Assembly: GCA_907164885.2 (NCBI GenBank)
Contig: OU015492.1
Coordinates: forward strand, 191,647,039 to 191,711,038
Direction: 5' to 3'
DNA from: Dolomedes plantarius
Lineage: Eukaryota; Arthropoda; Arachnida; Araneae; Dolomedidae
DNA: 64,000 nt
The notes beneath the pieces were generated by a model. The model was not told the origin of the DNA. It ran no database searches and was given only the letters and a program-made list of their open reading frames with translations. How positions within the stretch are numbered: position 1 is the first letter of the stretch; every line of letters begins with the position of its first letter. The position numbers and the translations under genes are program-made. Positions 1 to 12,085 of this stretch are shown one piece after another.

Positions 1-479
1 TCAATTAGTCTAGTGGTGAAATTTTTCTTTTACTGTATTTTAATTTTTTTTCAATTTATTTCGTTGTTATGCACGTGACGCAAAATTAATTGAAAGTATC
101 ACAAAAAGAAATGAAACCACGTGATCAGCATTTAATAAATTAAATTCTAAAAATTAATGTTTAAAAATTCACCAAAAATCAGAAAAGGATTGTAAAGATT
201 CGAAAACGGTTTTATTTTAAGGGAATTTTTATGATCTTTCTCGTGATATAAGTTTTATAACCCTCGGATTATTATTTTAAATGCAAACTGAAAACAAGTT
301 ACAAAAACAGATTAAAAGTTTAATTTTAAAAACTCTAAGAAGAATTTTTCAAAAATCTTTCTTAATGCACCTCTACACTATAAGAAGAATCGCCATGCAA
401 AATTTCATCCCTTTAGGTCCAGAGGTTTGGTCTGTGCGTTATCTGTCAGTCAGTCAGTGAACTGTTTTATATATATAGA
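1..479 (-). mobile_element. Helitron-derived element, copy A, cut by window edge
   Basis: About 480 bp closely similar to the 5' portions of three other copies in this window (17560-18384, 29864-30727, 51120-51925). Read on the minus strand it starts with TC followed by a TATATATA run, preceded by A in the flank, as expected for a Helitron 5' end (insertion between A and T). The segment lacks helicase coding. Its 3' end (hairpin plus CTAG) lies outside the window. Shared landmarks are a run reading GTTATGCACGTGACGCAAAA, GTGATCAGCATTTAATAAAT and the conserved TTTGGTCTGTGCGTTATCTG near the tip. It is a non-coding, internally deleted copy. Confidence 0.75.
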
Positions 480-1180
480 TGAACGAAGAGATGAACTCTG
501 GAATATTCGCAACTTTTTTAAGAAAGTTAAATTATTGTAACTGCTAATTTTATAAATTTATAAATATTTCTCATTTATAAAAATAAAACTTTAACTTCCA
601 ACTCTTTTACGAGCTAAAAAAATCCTGGATCTTCATACATAGTTGAATATTTTTTGCCCTCAAATTACTGGGAAGTTTTAAATACAATAAATGAAGTAGT
701 CATTATCTGTACGAAAAAGGGTTTTTATATTTAATTTGAAAAAAATATTGTATTTTATTTTAATGCATTTAAAATAAAAATTTTTAGTGGAAAAAATTTT
801 TTAGAAGGTCTAAAACCTTTTTTAAAGGCTTTCAGCATAGTTTGAAATAAACATGAATTTGAATTTCATACAAAGATTTTTAATCTTCATTTTACATGTG
901 TCTGATGAATTCAAACTAATTTTTCAAAGGACAATAATGAAAGCTTTTAAAAAGAGAAAAGGAATTTTTCAGTAAGAATAAAAAATATCCATGCGCCCGA
1001 CATTCCACGTTTTCCGTCATTTCCTTGTCAATATTAATGGGCAATATCATGGAAAATATTACTGTCCCTGAATGGGGTGGTAATAAAAGCGTAAGTGGTG
1101 GAATTTTAATATCATCGTTGTGTGAGATTTCGTTTATGTTCATATTACTTTTTAAGTAATCTGCATTTTAAGAGGATTCC
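480..1180. other. AT-rich sequence, nothing recognised
   Basis: About 700 bp of AT-rich DNA. A short minus-strand open frame (916-1143) has no recognisable motif and looks like chance. No repeat or RNA gene seen. Confidence 0.5.
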
Positions 1181-2031
1181 ATAATTTATTTAACTGGCAA
1201 AATTCCATTCTTCAAAATTTTCTCGGGAAGATAACTACAAGTAAAAACTGTCATTGTACATCATTAGTATTATTCAAGTAATACGGAATTCTTCACCGCA
1301 ATTTTTTTTAAATTTTTGAATAGCTATATAAGCTTATTTAATGTATTCAAACATTATATATTTATTTCCAAAACATTTATCCAATTGATCAGGCATGACA
1401 TTTAAAAAATCAATCGTCTAAACTCAGTATGCTAGAAACAGGAATACAGAAATTCATAATTAATTTAACTGGCAAAATTCCATTCTTCAAAATTTCCTCG
1501 GGTATAAAACTATAAGTAAAATCTCTCATCGTACATCATCAGCAATATTCAATGTATACGAAATTCTTCCCCGCAATTTTTTTTTAAATTTTTGAATAGC
1601 TATATGAGCTTATTTAACGTATTCTAACGTTATATATTTATTTTCGAAACTTAATTTAAATATTTATGCGATTGATCCGGCATGACATTTCAAAAATCAA
1701 TCGTCTAAACTCAGTATGCTACAAACAGGAATACAGAAATACATAATTTATTCAACTGGCAAAATTCCATTCTTCAGAATTACATCGGGAATAAAACTAC
1801 AAGTAAAAACTCTCATTGTACATCATTAGTATTATTCAAGTTATACGAAATTGTTCACAGCAATTTTTTTAAAATTTTTGAATAGCTATATGAGCTCATT
1901 TAATATATTCTAACATTATATATATTTATTTTCAAAACTTAGTTTAAATATTTATGCAATTGATCCGGCATGAACATTTCAAAAATCAATCGTCTAAACT
2001 CAGTATGCTAGAAACAGGAATACAGAAATTC
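1181..2031. repeat. Three-unit tandem array, period about 280 bp
   Basis: Three head-to-tail copies start at 1181, 1456 and 1743, each opening with a variant of ATAATTTATTTAACTGGCAA and closing with AAACAGGAATACAGAAATTC. Units are about 275, 287 and 289 bp and differ by scattered substitutions and small indels, so the array is not recent. There is no conserved open frame through the units. It is a short satellite-like array, or a remnant of a longer one. Confidence 0.9.
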
Positions 2032-2297
2032 TCGCATAAAAATCAATATGCATGCATGCATAGATTTTTCGCTATCATGATGTTGTTCGACATAAAAATG
2101 AAAGTATAACTAAGAGGGGAGGGGCTGTCTGTGCTCCCCAACACGTCTTTCTCATCAAGGACAAAAGGGGCATTCATCAGTGAAGCTCGCAGCCCTGTTT
2201 TCTAACGGTAAAGCCTGACAGCTCAGTTAGCAGAAGTTTTCGAGTTTGATTCCAGAACCTGAAAGTTGTTTTCCAGAGATGTGAGAGAGTGTGGCAG
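2032..2297. other. Spacer with weak tRNA-like promoter motifs
   Basis: Contains a CATGCATGCATG stretch near 2050 and, at 2214-2262, CAGCTCAGTTAGCAG followed shortly by TTCGAGTTTGATTCC. These resemble pol III A and B boxes, but they lie too close together for a real tRNA. A decayed tRNA-derived SINE is possible; compare 48118-48180, which shares the TTTTCGAGTTYGATT motif. Confidence 0.3.
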
Positions 2298-2793
2298 ATT
2301 ATTATTAGGGGTACGTAAATTTTGCATAAAAATATCGAAATTTTGCAAAAAGAATTCCAATATATAAAATTTCATATTTATTCGCAAAAAATATATAAAT
2401 TCAAAATTTTCGCATTTATTTAAAACAATCCCAATTTAACTTACTTGGTTACGTAAGTATGAAAATTTTTAGTTATAAAAGCTAACATTGTAGTAATATC
2501 CACATTCTCTTCCTTAAGTCTTTAGTAATAAGCAAATTTCTAAGAGTGAGATCTCTTAGTTAAAGACCGCGGATGGTCTTAGATAAGCAATTATGCTAAC
2601 AAATTATTATTACCTAATTTCGCTTAAAAAAGCCGTTTATCACCGAGTTTAAGCTGAAAAGTAGTAAAAAAGTTCTTTTCGCATTTATTCGCTCTTATCG
2701 GCAAATTTCGCATTTATTCGCTCTTATCGGCAAATTTCGCATTTATTCGCATCTATTTCGTAAATACGAAAATTGCGTATCCCTAACTATTAT
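2298..2793. mobile_element. hAT-type non-autonomous element (MITE)
   Basis: A 480-bp element (2306-2785) has imperfect terminal inverted repeats, TAGGGGTACGTAAATTTTG on the left and the complement of TAGGGATACGCAATTTTCG on the right. It is flanked by 8-bp direct repeats ATTATTAT and ACTATTAT (7 of 8 match). An 8-bp target duplication with TAGGG-type ends is typical of hAT elements. There is no transposase coding. The right half contains two to three copies of a 28-bp tandem repeat built on CGCATTTATTCGCTCTTATC (about 2678-2760), next to the right terminus. Confidence 0.8.
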
Positions 2794-5700
2794 GTATATT
2801 TGATAAAATATATTATTTATGTGCTCAGTATTGGGACATGCATATCATTTTAAGAATATCAATATAGTTACTTGTAAAATGTTGTTAGGTGTGGGAAAAA
2901 TATAACAGAAAAATAAATGTGTGAACTTGTGAGAAATTTTAAAAATTTTACTGTTTATTTTTCTGCCTTTATATTAAAATGTTGTTTCTTTTCGGGTGCA
3001 AAAGTGCATGTTTTGAATTGTAAATAAATCTATTAAGTCATTTGAGTTTTTGAAGTACCACGGGGACTGAAGACACTTAATACGTCTCTTTCATATTCTT
3101 GTACAATAGCTGTTAATTTCCTTTGTAATTAGTCAATTCAAAAGAGATTAGGAGTGGCAGTTACTTTAAAGGTCAGCTTGACATCTGAAATGACTCCAGA
3201 ATAGAATGTTAGAACTATGTTTTCCTGGCATTTAGCGTAAAATCTACATCCTCTCAGAAAAGGAAGGAATCTATTCTTGGCTCGTAGAACTTAATATGTA
3301 TATTTTTTAATATTTAAATTCTTATTCGTCAGATTGCCTTCCGATTTTCTGCTATATTAAAAATAAAAATATTTGAATTAGGATAAACATTTTAACCAAA
3401 TTGTCATGTTTTCAGTAGAATTTATTTAGGTTGATGAAGCTAATCTACAGATATTTCGTGTAATGTGGTTAAATGTTTTTTTTTTGCCTATTTCCTTAAA
3501 TGATAGAACTATTTCTTGAATATACATAATTCTTTTCAAATGAAGTGACTTGAAAATGTAGATGGGTAATTTGTAGGTCACGAAATGAGAGGCAATATTT
3601 CATTTACAAAATTTTTATATAAAATTGATATAAATCATTAATTTCTTGGATAAACATCACTATTTTCAATAGCAAATTTAAACCACATATTCGAAAACTT
3701 TGTTTTATAACAGTATTAAATAAACCCAGGTACAAACACTAAGATGAAGATATTAGCAGTAACTCACTTATGGGTTGCAACTTTAATGTATTTTTAATGA
3801 TATTTTTAATGATATTTTTAATAAATTTTCTCTTCTGTTCTCCGATGTTTACAACTTCTGAAAACTCTTAATTACTTTGAATTTAAGTCAAGCACACTAA
3901 CATTTTTCCAAAACTCAAATTTTTTTATTTCATTGTTTTGTACAGCAGAATGTCTGAAATTTTCATAAGTATCTCCATTTTGTGATTTTATCAACTGCAG
4001 ATATATAAAGTGAAAAGATTTAAAGAAGTCTTTTAGTTTTATTGTAATATTAATTTATTATTCCTCACATTATGACAATAAACTTTTAGATTAAATATTT
4101 TCAATGCTGAAGGGAAAGCAAATTATCTAAAAAATATTACTCATTTCTCAGTGAAATGAGAATTTAATTCAAAGGTTTCGATATGGAATTTCGGCAACCT
4201 TGCGTTTCCTTTTGAACAATGGCATTTATCTTTCTCTCTCTTGATCTTTCCGAATTTAATCATAACAGCGTAAGGGAACAGAAGGAATAAAGCAAACACG
4301 TTCTGCTTAGCTAAACAGTAATATATTTCAAATAATTCATATGAATAATGCATCATGGTTGATATCAAAAGTTTCATTGAGTTTATTTAAAGATTGAGAA
4401 GAATTTTCACTGTCCTACATAATCATAGATTCAGTATTAGAGTAGAGTAGTCTAGACTTTGAGTCTAATTCTAGAGATAGGACAATTGATGTGGTTGGTT
4501 GAGTGACAGATAGAATAATTATACTCAAAAACATGCCTCCTTCTTGAGCTCTTTTTCCACAAAATAAAAGTTATTAATGCAATGCACAGGGTTATTTAAA
4601 ATGATACGTCTATAGTCAAATAACTGTATTTTGCAATAACAAATAAAGCAAAAAAATTAGTTACAGATTAAAATAACATAAGCGGTAAGTTTTCCCTTTC
4701 TTTTTAAAACTGCTTCTTCCCATAACCAAACGATGTTCGCAACGTAAAGACTTCTGCAGAATCTCAGCTATTCTTTTCCCATTATGCCCCTCTATTACTA
4801 ATTCTACAACAATAGCAAAGTAGTCCATTAGTAGTAGTTGCCCACAATTTTGTCTGAAAGAAAATTGTGGGCCACTGTGACACGTGCACCTCATGATTAA
4901 CTTGATCTAAAAGAAATCGCGTGAAATAAGCTCTGATGACTTACTGGAGACAGTTACAAAAATAAACTCCAATTCATCAAGAGAATACTGTTTTGAGAAA
5001 ATTGATTCAAGGACCAGTGAAGAAGCCTTCCTTTAATCAAACGTCCTGTTAGTTCTATCTTATACCACTAATGGATACCCCTAGCACCTTTGGATTAACT
5101 TAGTGCTGTCGACTAAACGCCCAAAGAATTTCACCCGTCATTCAGACAATGAAAATTCTCTTACTTCAAAAGTTCTGTATCGTTGCCATTTTCTTTCACA
5201 ATAATCACTGATTAGTCATATCGAAATTACTATGTAAAATTTAGGTTTTTTTACTTGTAGTTGAACACGTTATTAATACTCAATTGCTGGGCATTATCCT
5301 GTTATACAATTTTATGAATTATTTCCTTCTACACTAATTATTTCAGAGTCAAATCGCAATCTTATTTTACTCTCTAAAATAAAGAGATTTCATTTTCTTT
5401 GCTGTGTATTTGGGATTGAATATCTCTTTAAGAAAGGATTTTTAATCTTTGAATTTTTCTTTTATGTGGCATGATGAATAATTTTTAATTTTGCTGTTAA
5501 TGACAGATATTACGAAACAATTAAATGTGTTTCCGTACATTAAGATTTGAAGCACTTTACTGCCCAATTTACACACGATTGTCTTCTGTTGGCAATGTTT
5601 TTCATTTACATTTACTAATAAACACTCACCTCTAAAGTAATTGTTATTAAGTAATAATTTAAAAAGTTAATTATGATAGAAATCATGAACATAATGTTTT

Positions 5701-6402
5701 TTGATAAAATAATTAATCTTAAACGGTTAAAAAGCTAATATGTAACAGTCTTAATAACGTTATGAGGTTAAAATTTTAAAAATAAAAGTATTTGTTTAAT
5801 TTTACAGTAACCTTTAAAGAATAAAATATTTGACCTAAATTGAATCCAAGAATAAAATGTAATAGTTCTAAGTTTTGATTAAAATAATTGCGAAATATTT
5901 TTATAATCTTATTAAAATTTTATTTGATACGATAAAGTAAAATCATTGTTCTAAAATAAGTTTCAAAGATAAAAAAAAAGTTGTAGTTCTGAGATTCAAA
6001 TACAACTTATGTAATATATTATTTTAAAGTTGTCATAATATTTAGATTGTAAAATACAATAAGTATAATAAGAAAAGTTCAAAACCAAAAGGTAAATGTC
6101 CTTATTTTAAATTATAGATTTCAGAGCATTTTACTAAGTGCAATCATTATTCTATTTCTCAAAATGTTCTCTTGATCGGCACTAGAACTCAAACCCTCTG
6201 TTAAATGGTAAATGCTCCAGTATATCTGTGTTTGCTGTGCATGGGGCGTTACGTCCAAAATGGGCTAATATGAGTTATCAAACCAGACATGTTTGAAAAA
6301 TCAAGGGCTATTAAAGGGTACAGAAAGCTAAGTCCAATTCCACTCCTAAATATTTTTATTCACCAGGGAAAATTTGGGGTATGTGAAACAAAACACAAAC
6401 GC
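2794..6402. other. Long AT-rich interval without recognised genes
   Basis: About 3.6 kb with no supported gene, RNA or complete transposon. The open frames present are short, lack motifs and look like chance. A minus-strand frame at 4661-4894 is lysine-rich towards its end but gives no family signal. The one clear structure is the hairpin at 4840-4872, listed separately. Confidence 0.5.
4840..4872. repeat. Perfect 12-bp hairpin
   Basis: GCCCACAATTTT and its exact reverse complement are separated by a 9-nt spacer. The next bases do not pair, so this is a discrete short inverted duplication. It belongs to the set of short-spacer hairpins described in the findings. Confidence 0.85.
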
Positions 6403-6444
6403 GAGTGTTAAAGGGGTTATGTCCCAATCAAGGACTTAACACTC
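6403..6444. repeat. Hairpin with 9-bp arms, just upstream of a TTAA element
   Basis: GAGTGTTAA and its reverse complement TTAACACTC are separated by 24 nt. The hairpin lies about 90 bp before the TTAA-flanked element at 6536 and contains its own TTAA steps. It may be the relic of another TTAA-type terminus. Confidence 0.5.
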
Positions 6445-6535
6445 TTTATTCCACAAAAATAAAATTAAAAAATTTTCTCTATAAAAAAAATTAAAAATTA
6501 AACTTAAAAAATCTGGGTTTACAAAAGCCGTTTTT

Positions 6536-7296
6536 TTAAGGGAACTCACTACCCTTAAATCTTTAAAACATTCGATTTTTTGAAAATAATATATGTTAAA
6601 GCCTGATCATTTCTGAACAAAATAAAGCAAACCGCATGAAAATATTCCGCTTAGTTCCGGAGATATTGATATTCTAAATATTTAATTACTGATCAAGTTT
6701 ATGGTAAGAAAAATTTTAAACTAATTTTTCTCAAAATGAAATTTTGCATCATTCCGCAACTGATATCTCAAAAACTATGAAACATAATTCCATGAAATTT
6801 TTATCACTGCATACTCATGTCATTTTATTGCGTCTGAACTAGAATTACTGCAATCACTGCACATTTTGTTATTTTTTCAGGGGTAAATTAATGCAAAAAT
6901 TTAAGGAAATTATAAGTATATTTTGAGCAGTTTTAAAAAAAAATGAAAAAATATTTTAATGTTGAATGTTTTATGTTCAATTGTATTTTGGAATCATTTA
7001 TTTTAAATATAAAACAGGAATTATACATTTAAGTGTAAAATTAATTTCATAGTTCTACTCGCAAGTCAGTATACAATAAAACTACTTAAAAAACAAGGTA
7101 TATCTAAAGCATTTAAAATAATTATTTAAAATTATTTTGAGAGTTTGAGTAAAATTTGTTTATTAAAATAAATATATCAATTTATCATATATATAAAATT
7201 TGGAAAAATTGGGAGTAAATTGAAATAGTTACAAAGATTTAAAATGTATGAAAATATGCCTTATTTCCTCGACTTAAGGGTCGTGAGTCCCCTTAA
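6536..7296. mobile_element. TTAA-flanked non-autonomous element
   Basis: A 761-bp segment begins TTAAGGGAACTCACTACCC and ends with the reverse complement of TTAAGGGGACTCACGACCC, giving about 21 of 23 matching terminal bases. TTAA at both tips fits insertion at TTAA, the target of piggyBac-type transposases. The GGG start differs from the usual CCY start of piggyBac ends. Each terminus is itself palindromic (TTAAGGG...CCCTTAA). The interior is AT-rich with no coding. Similar TTAAGGG ends occur at 26378-27092 and 27187-27949. Confidence 0.7.
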
Positions 7297-8274
7297 GTCC
7301 CGTTCAACTCAAAACCACGATTTTGTACTTGTCACTCTTTACGCTGCAAACACAGATATAATATGTTTTCTGAGCAGTTGCACAATGAAGAATCACTAAG
7401 TTAACATTAAAATTATAAGAACTAAAATATTGTCGCTTACCTAGATATTTAATACAAATTACTATTAAAATAAAAGACTTTATTTTATACATTACTTACC
7501 CTACTACAAATGAACAAGAGACTGAAAGTTTTATTAGCTGTAAATAATACAATACAAAAATAAACTTTCATTATTTCTCACTGGAGAAATTTCCTGCTAT
7601 GTACAAAAAACATTTCACAAGGCTTATTCTTAATTTGTTTCATAAAACGTTAAACATTTCTGCACGAAAGAAAGAATAAGTCATCATACGCCCTGTACCA
7701 GATGTTACAATAAATTAAAAGACACTGAAAACATAATATGAATGTTGTTTTCTTTTTGCTGCAGAGTTATAATTACATCTAATGACTTTTGTATTTTTTA
7801 AATATTTTACTCTGCAAATGTAATCCCTCTGAATTAAAACAATTCATGAAAAATCAGGAAGTTTTACGATGATATTGATACTCAACATAACATAATGTTG
7901 AAATAAAATTGATTGAAAATCAACGCAATTAATGTTAGTTACAATAGCTGGCAGTCGTATCTTGAAGCTCATCTCCTCCCTTTCGGTGTTTATCCAGCAA
8001 AAGTGTCGATATATATTATGTATTGTTCTAGGAGCTAAATGTCATTCTCTCAATCTCACTAACTGGGATGCATGATAAATATGAGAATGTTAAATAAAGC
8101 TGATCTTGCAATGTCCGATTATCCTTTAATTATTTTTTTAGAATAAATTTAAATTCCTCTGTTTCTCGCACTGTTTCATAGTGATGTATGTATTTGAAAG
8201 AATATCACTTTCTTTATTATTTAAAATTTATATTGATATAGTATTTAAAGTGATAATTGATATAAATAATTACT
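7297..8274. other. AT-rich spacer, nothing recognised
   Basis: About 980 bp without recognisable coding potential, RNA or repeat. A 62-codon minus-strand frame at its start overlaps the TTAA element boundary and is probably chance. Confidence 0.5.
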
Positions 8275-8361
8275 CACACACACACACACACACCACACAC
8301 ACCCACACACACCATATATATATATATATAATATATATATATATTATATATATATATATAG

Positions 8362-8395
<34 letters not shown>
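8275..8395. repeat. Compound microsatellite (CA)n(TA)n
   Basis: A CA run (8275-8312, with two CCA interruptions) passes directly into an interrupted TA run up to about 8395. Open frames here are artefacts of dinucleotide repeats (Thr-His and Tyr-Ile alternation). Confidence 0.95.
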
Positions 8396-8398
<3 letters not shown>

Positions 8399-8646
8399 TG
8401 CATTCTTTGTAAAAAATAGGTGGGTATACTGTATTTTCTCAAATAAAGGTGTGCATTTTTAGTACTTCATGTTTACAACTTCAAAAGAAATTTATGGTTT
8501 AGGAAGATGTTAAACGCCCTTTTTTCATTTTACGCCCTTTTTTCATTTTGGAACTTATTGGAAAATTTTGATAAAGTAAAATAATAAATCTGTTAATTCT
8601 AATTCTATTCATAATAAAATTTTAAAGCAATTAATTATGTGAATAA
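8396..8646. other. AT-rich spacer before hAT relic
   Basis: About 250 bp. It contains a short direct repeat of CGCCCTTTTTTCATTTT (8516-8547). It may be the 3' non-coding part of the hAT relic that follows on the minus strand. Confidence 0.4.
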
Positions 8647-9215
8647 TTAAAAAAATTGTAAAATTCTCATAATAAACTCCAAATCTGACTCATCAGTAAG
8701 TTCAATGGCTTGATTTCTTTCTTTGCTATTTGCGTCTATTACTGAATGATGCCCAAACAGAAACCAAGATTCTAACATTTTTGTTGGATTGAACAGACCT
8801 AGGGGAGGCCCAATAATTTCGATGAATATCACTGCTATTATTGTCATCAATGGAATCCTTAAAGGGATTACAACAAGGTTCATCTGGGAACAAAATCTTA
8901 CACATTCACTTGAAGATATCGGAGTCATATCGAGATGGTGTATTAATTGACAAAATCCGTCTGGGATTATTTTTTCCTCCATGTATTCTCGGAAACTCTG
9001 TATCACCACCCTTTCATTCAAAAGAAATCTTCTTGATAAATTCCTGATTTCTGCCTCCCCAAACGTCAAAGATTTTGAGCTTCTTCTGGCCACTGTTTTG
9101 GATCTAGCACTCTGGCCCATTTAGGTAAATCAGCTTCTCCATCATCTAGTAATGTCTTTTCTATAGATATTTTCAGATTTTCATAAATTGAAATAGGAAT
9201 ATGTCCCCCTTTCTA
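8647..9215 (-). pseudogene. hAT transposase C-terminal relic (dimerisation region)
   Basis: Minus-strand coding remains of a hAT transposase C-terminus. The conserved dimerisation signature is recognisable: SSSECVRFCSQMNLV, then PLRIPLM, IIGPPLGLFNP and ESWFLFGHH. This pattern resembles the S-x-ECERxFSxMN...RSxL...NGPP motif of hAT proteins, close to the domesticated KIAA1586/ZNF862-like group. In front of it a second frame reads LPKWARVLDPKQWPEEAQNL, which joins the main frame only across a frameshift near 9060, so the copy is broken. The N-terminal zinc finger and most of the RNase H-like catalytic core are missing. No flanking hAT inverted repeats were identified, so the parent element is undefined. 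The dimerisation assignment is good; the subfamily is tentative. Confidence 0.75.
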
Positions 9216-9608
9216 TCTTTTTTGTATATTGGAACCCCCTGGAAGATGAGATACTCTCTCGCTCATTGCATTCTGCCGATTTTAGCCCGCTACTTCTTTA
9301 CCTTGCACGTTGCAAGGAATCCTAAGGGTCAATGCCCTTACACCCATACTGCCATCAAGGAGACCACGATAACATCTATGATTATCTATGTCATTCGTCG
9401 TTGCACCGTTCCCTTGTTTCTTTTCGCGGGAAATTTTTATCTGTTTATGAAATAGAGATTGAAAAATAAATATTGATTTACAAAATACGGGGACAACTAA
9501 AAGCTCGAAATTTTTACAAAATATATTTTGATATAAATTAATAATATGATTCAATGTTTCTTAAAATTTCGGTTAAGTTAGGCCAAAGTGCCCCCAGAAA
9601 AAGCACTG
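9216..9608. other. Spacer, nothing recognised
   Basis: About 390 bp. Overlapping short frames occur on both strands without motifs. The part around 9290-9420 is less AT-rich than its surroundings and could be unrecognised repeat sequence. Confidence 0.35.
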
Positions 9609-9836
<228 letters not shown>

Positions 9837-10987
9837 CTGTCAAACCTCGATATCTCGAACTTGAAGGGAGAGACAAAAAATTCGAAAATATCGAAAATTC
9901 GAATTATCGAAAATCGCATGTTATCAATAGTAATAGTGAAAATAAAAGCTTTTTTTACATACCTTTTTAAAAAGTAATCCATATTTTTATTTTAATAAAC
10001 ACTATTTACAAAATTCTTTGATAAAAGATTCAATTGTTGTTTCCTTCAGAAAAGAGTCTGAAATTTTATCTATTACACTTTCTAAGTGGACAATGGCTTT
10101 AAATGTGTCCTCTTACCTATTTGGTTGACTTCCAACATATCTTCTCAAAGCGTCTACTGCAAATTGTCCTTCTTTGATTGTCACATTAGGTGGCAAGTGG
10201 CGGATTTCGTCCTCCTCTTCTTCTAATAATACACAAGAAACTTTCGTCTGACGGATGATGTTATTGTCCTCCCACTGACCACACACTATTACCGTATCAT
10301 CTACGATGACAAAGTCATTAAATTCCATGTTATCGAGGTGCATGAGCATCGAGGCTCTAGCTTGAATGCAAGACAGCACAGGCATGCATTCACACCTGTA
10401 AATTTTTTTCTTTTACTCCTTGTTGCAATGACAAGAAATTCTACAATCTTCTTGGAAGCCACCCACCTCTTGATTTTTGTCCATGCCTTAATTTCCTGTT
10501 TTGTTAAAACCACCCCAACCCCTCTAGAAAGTAACCTTGGAGGATAAAAGGAGAAAAAATAAAAGAAAGGATATATGGTCACTGCATATGCATGGCACCT
10601 AACTGAAACGAGATAAGAAAACAATAAACAAGAATTTCAAATCCCATCTTGGAGGACAAGAGAAGTTGTCATTTCACTGTGTTATCTTCCGTCTTTATAT
10701 CCCTTCTTTTTAAAGTTTATGCAGGGTTTTACCACTGTAATGTTTGAATAGATTTTCTATTTTTTAGAAATTTCTATTTTTTCGATATTATTTTTTTGTT
10801 TTTAGAAAAAATTTTTCCTCCATTCATGGAAAAAATTCCAAGTTATCGAGGGATGAGCCAAAAAAATTCGCCAAATCAAGGTTTTTTTTAACATTGAGTG
10901 CATAGGAAATTTGAAGGGAATGTTTATTTCTTCGAGATATCGAAAAATTCGCGAAATCTGAGGTTCGAGTTAGCGAAGGTTTGACTG
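9837..10987 (-). mobile_element. Tigger/pogo-like DNA transposon, internally deleted
   Basis: An 1151-bp element with terminal inverted repeats: CTGTCAAACCTCGATATCTC on the left and the complement of CAGTCAAACCTTCGCTAACT on the right, both inside TA dinucleotides (TA target duplication). The CAGTCAAACCTCG terminus and the subterminal runs of TTCGAA/ATCGAA are hallmarks of Tigger elements of the pogo group. Coding remains run on the minus strand (10002-10385). At about half the length of an autonomous Tigger it has lost the DNA-binding and catalytic parts. Confidence 0.85.
10002..10385 (-). pseudogene. Tigger-type transposase C-terminal relic
   Basis: Minus-strand remains of the C-terminus of a pogo/Tigger transposase. 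One frame reads DDTVIVCGQWEDNNIIRQ followed by an acidic run and IKEGQFAVDALRRYV. After a frameshift near 10100 a second frame continues VIDKISDSFLKETTIESF and IKEFCK to a stop at 10002-10004. The final part matches the short helical tail after the DDE domain in Tigger proteins. The CENP-B-like DNA-binding domain and the DDE catalytic triad are absent, so it cannot be active. It lies wholly between the inverted repeats at 9837 and 10987. Confidence 0.75.
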
Positions 10988-10989
10988 TA

Positions 10990-11395
10990 TATGTATATAT
11001 ATATATAGATATAATCTATATCATATATATATATTATATATCTATATATATATATATCTATATATATATATATGTATATATGATATATATATATATATAT
11101 GTGTGGATATATATATATATGTATATATATATATATTGTGTATACTAATACTGTTATATATATATATATATATATATGATATGCATATATATATATATAT
11201 ATATTATGTTAATATATATATATGATATAAGTATGGATATGTATATAGATATGTAATATATATATATGTAATATTATATACTATGTATATCTCTATATGG
11301 ATATATATATATGTATATCTATAATAGGTTATATATATATATATATATATCTATATAATATTGATATATATATATATATATATATATATATCATA
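10990..11395. repeat. Degenerate (TA)n tract
   Basis: About 400 bp of TA-rich simple sequence with frequent GATATA, GTATA and CTATA interruptions. It is more degenerate than the tract at 9609-9836. No gene. Confidence 0.9.
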
Positions 11396-11910
11396 TATCC
11401 ATTACATCACGTCCTTAAAATATAACCTAAAAAAGAAACTAGCTTATATTTACATGGCTGGAGCTAGACTCAGCCTGAAAGGAATAAAATTAAATTTGGA
11501 AGCAGTCGGGTTGAATCGTTTATTAGAGAGACTAAAGTACGTCTGTCCATTTCAGAAGACGGTTCGGAAGTAAATATCCCCTTTCAACCTTATGCGCGAG
11601 AGGGCGAAAAAAACATGTGGCTGTTATTTTGTAGGGTCAGCAGATATTGGGGTTCGCATTTTTTCGGAATTAGGGCACCACTCTTGCTGGAAAGGAGAAA
11701 TAAGATAGCCTTGCTATGATCTCTGTAGGCGAACCTATAAGGTATTAGACTATAATCACCTATTTTCTCGCAAAATGTTTAGGTAAGATGTCTTTAAAAA
11801 CTTTCGAATTCTTCCCTCAACAGACCTTCAATAAATCCCGCCCTCTGGTTTCAGCACAGGAAGAGAAAAAATCAGATTCATTTCAGATAGGATAACGTAA
11901 GAACCTCCAG
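11396..11910. other. Moderate-GC spacer, nothing recognised
   Basis: About 515 bp, less AT-rich than its surroundings. A short plus-strand frame (to 11573) includes the microsatellite and is not convincing. No transposon signature found. Confidence 0.4.
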
Positions 11911-12085
11911 TAAGGTCCTGTTCACATAGAATCCATCAGTGTAAGTGTTATACGTATTGAAATATATTTAACCAATTACAAGCCTCCAAACGATTAGCCA
12001 CGAAATTGTTAACGCCTGTGATTGATTTAAAATATGTCAATATGAGTAAGGGTGACTCGACGGAGTCTATGTGAACAGGACTTTA
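11911..12085. mobile_element. Short MITE with about 20-bp inverted ends
   Basis: A 175-bp segment opens TAAGGTCCTGTTCACATAGA and closes with the reverse complement of TAAAGTCCTGTTCACATAGA. The arms agree at all but one position over 20 bp and stay similar a few bases further. TA at both tips is compatible with a TA target duplication. It is non-coding and could fold into one hairpin. Superfamily not assigned. Confidence 0.8.

Noticed and set aside
2195..2262. tRNA gene
   Set aside because: A- and B-box-like motifs are too close and no acceptor or anticodon stem is visible.
4661..4894. 77-codon minus-strand frame with a CAG-preceded core, possible exon
   Set aside because: No family signal, a hairpin overlaps its start, and splice sites are only weakly supported.
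9282..9554. 90-codon minus-strand frame next to the hAT relic
   Set aside because: No hAT or other transposase motif; not in frame with the relic.
10301..10624. 107-codon minus-strand frame inside the Tigger element
   Set aside because: It overlaps the true transposase frame in another phase; no Tigger motif outside the overlap.
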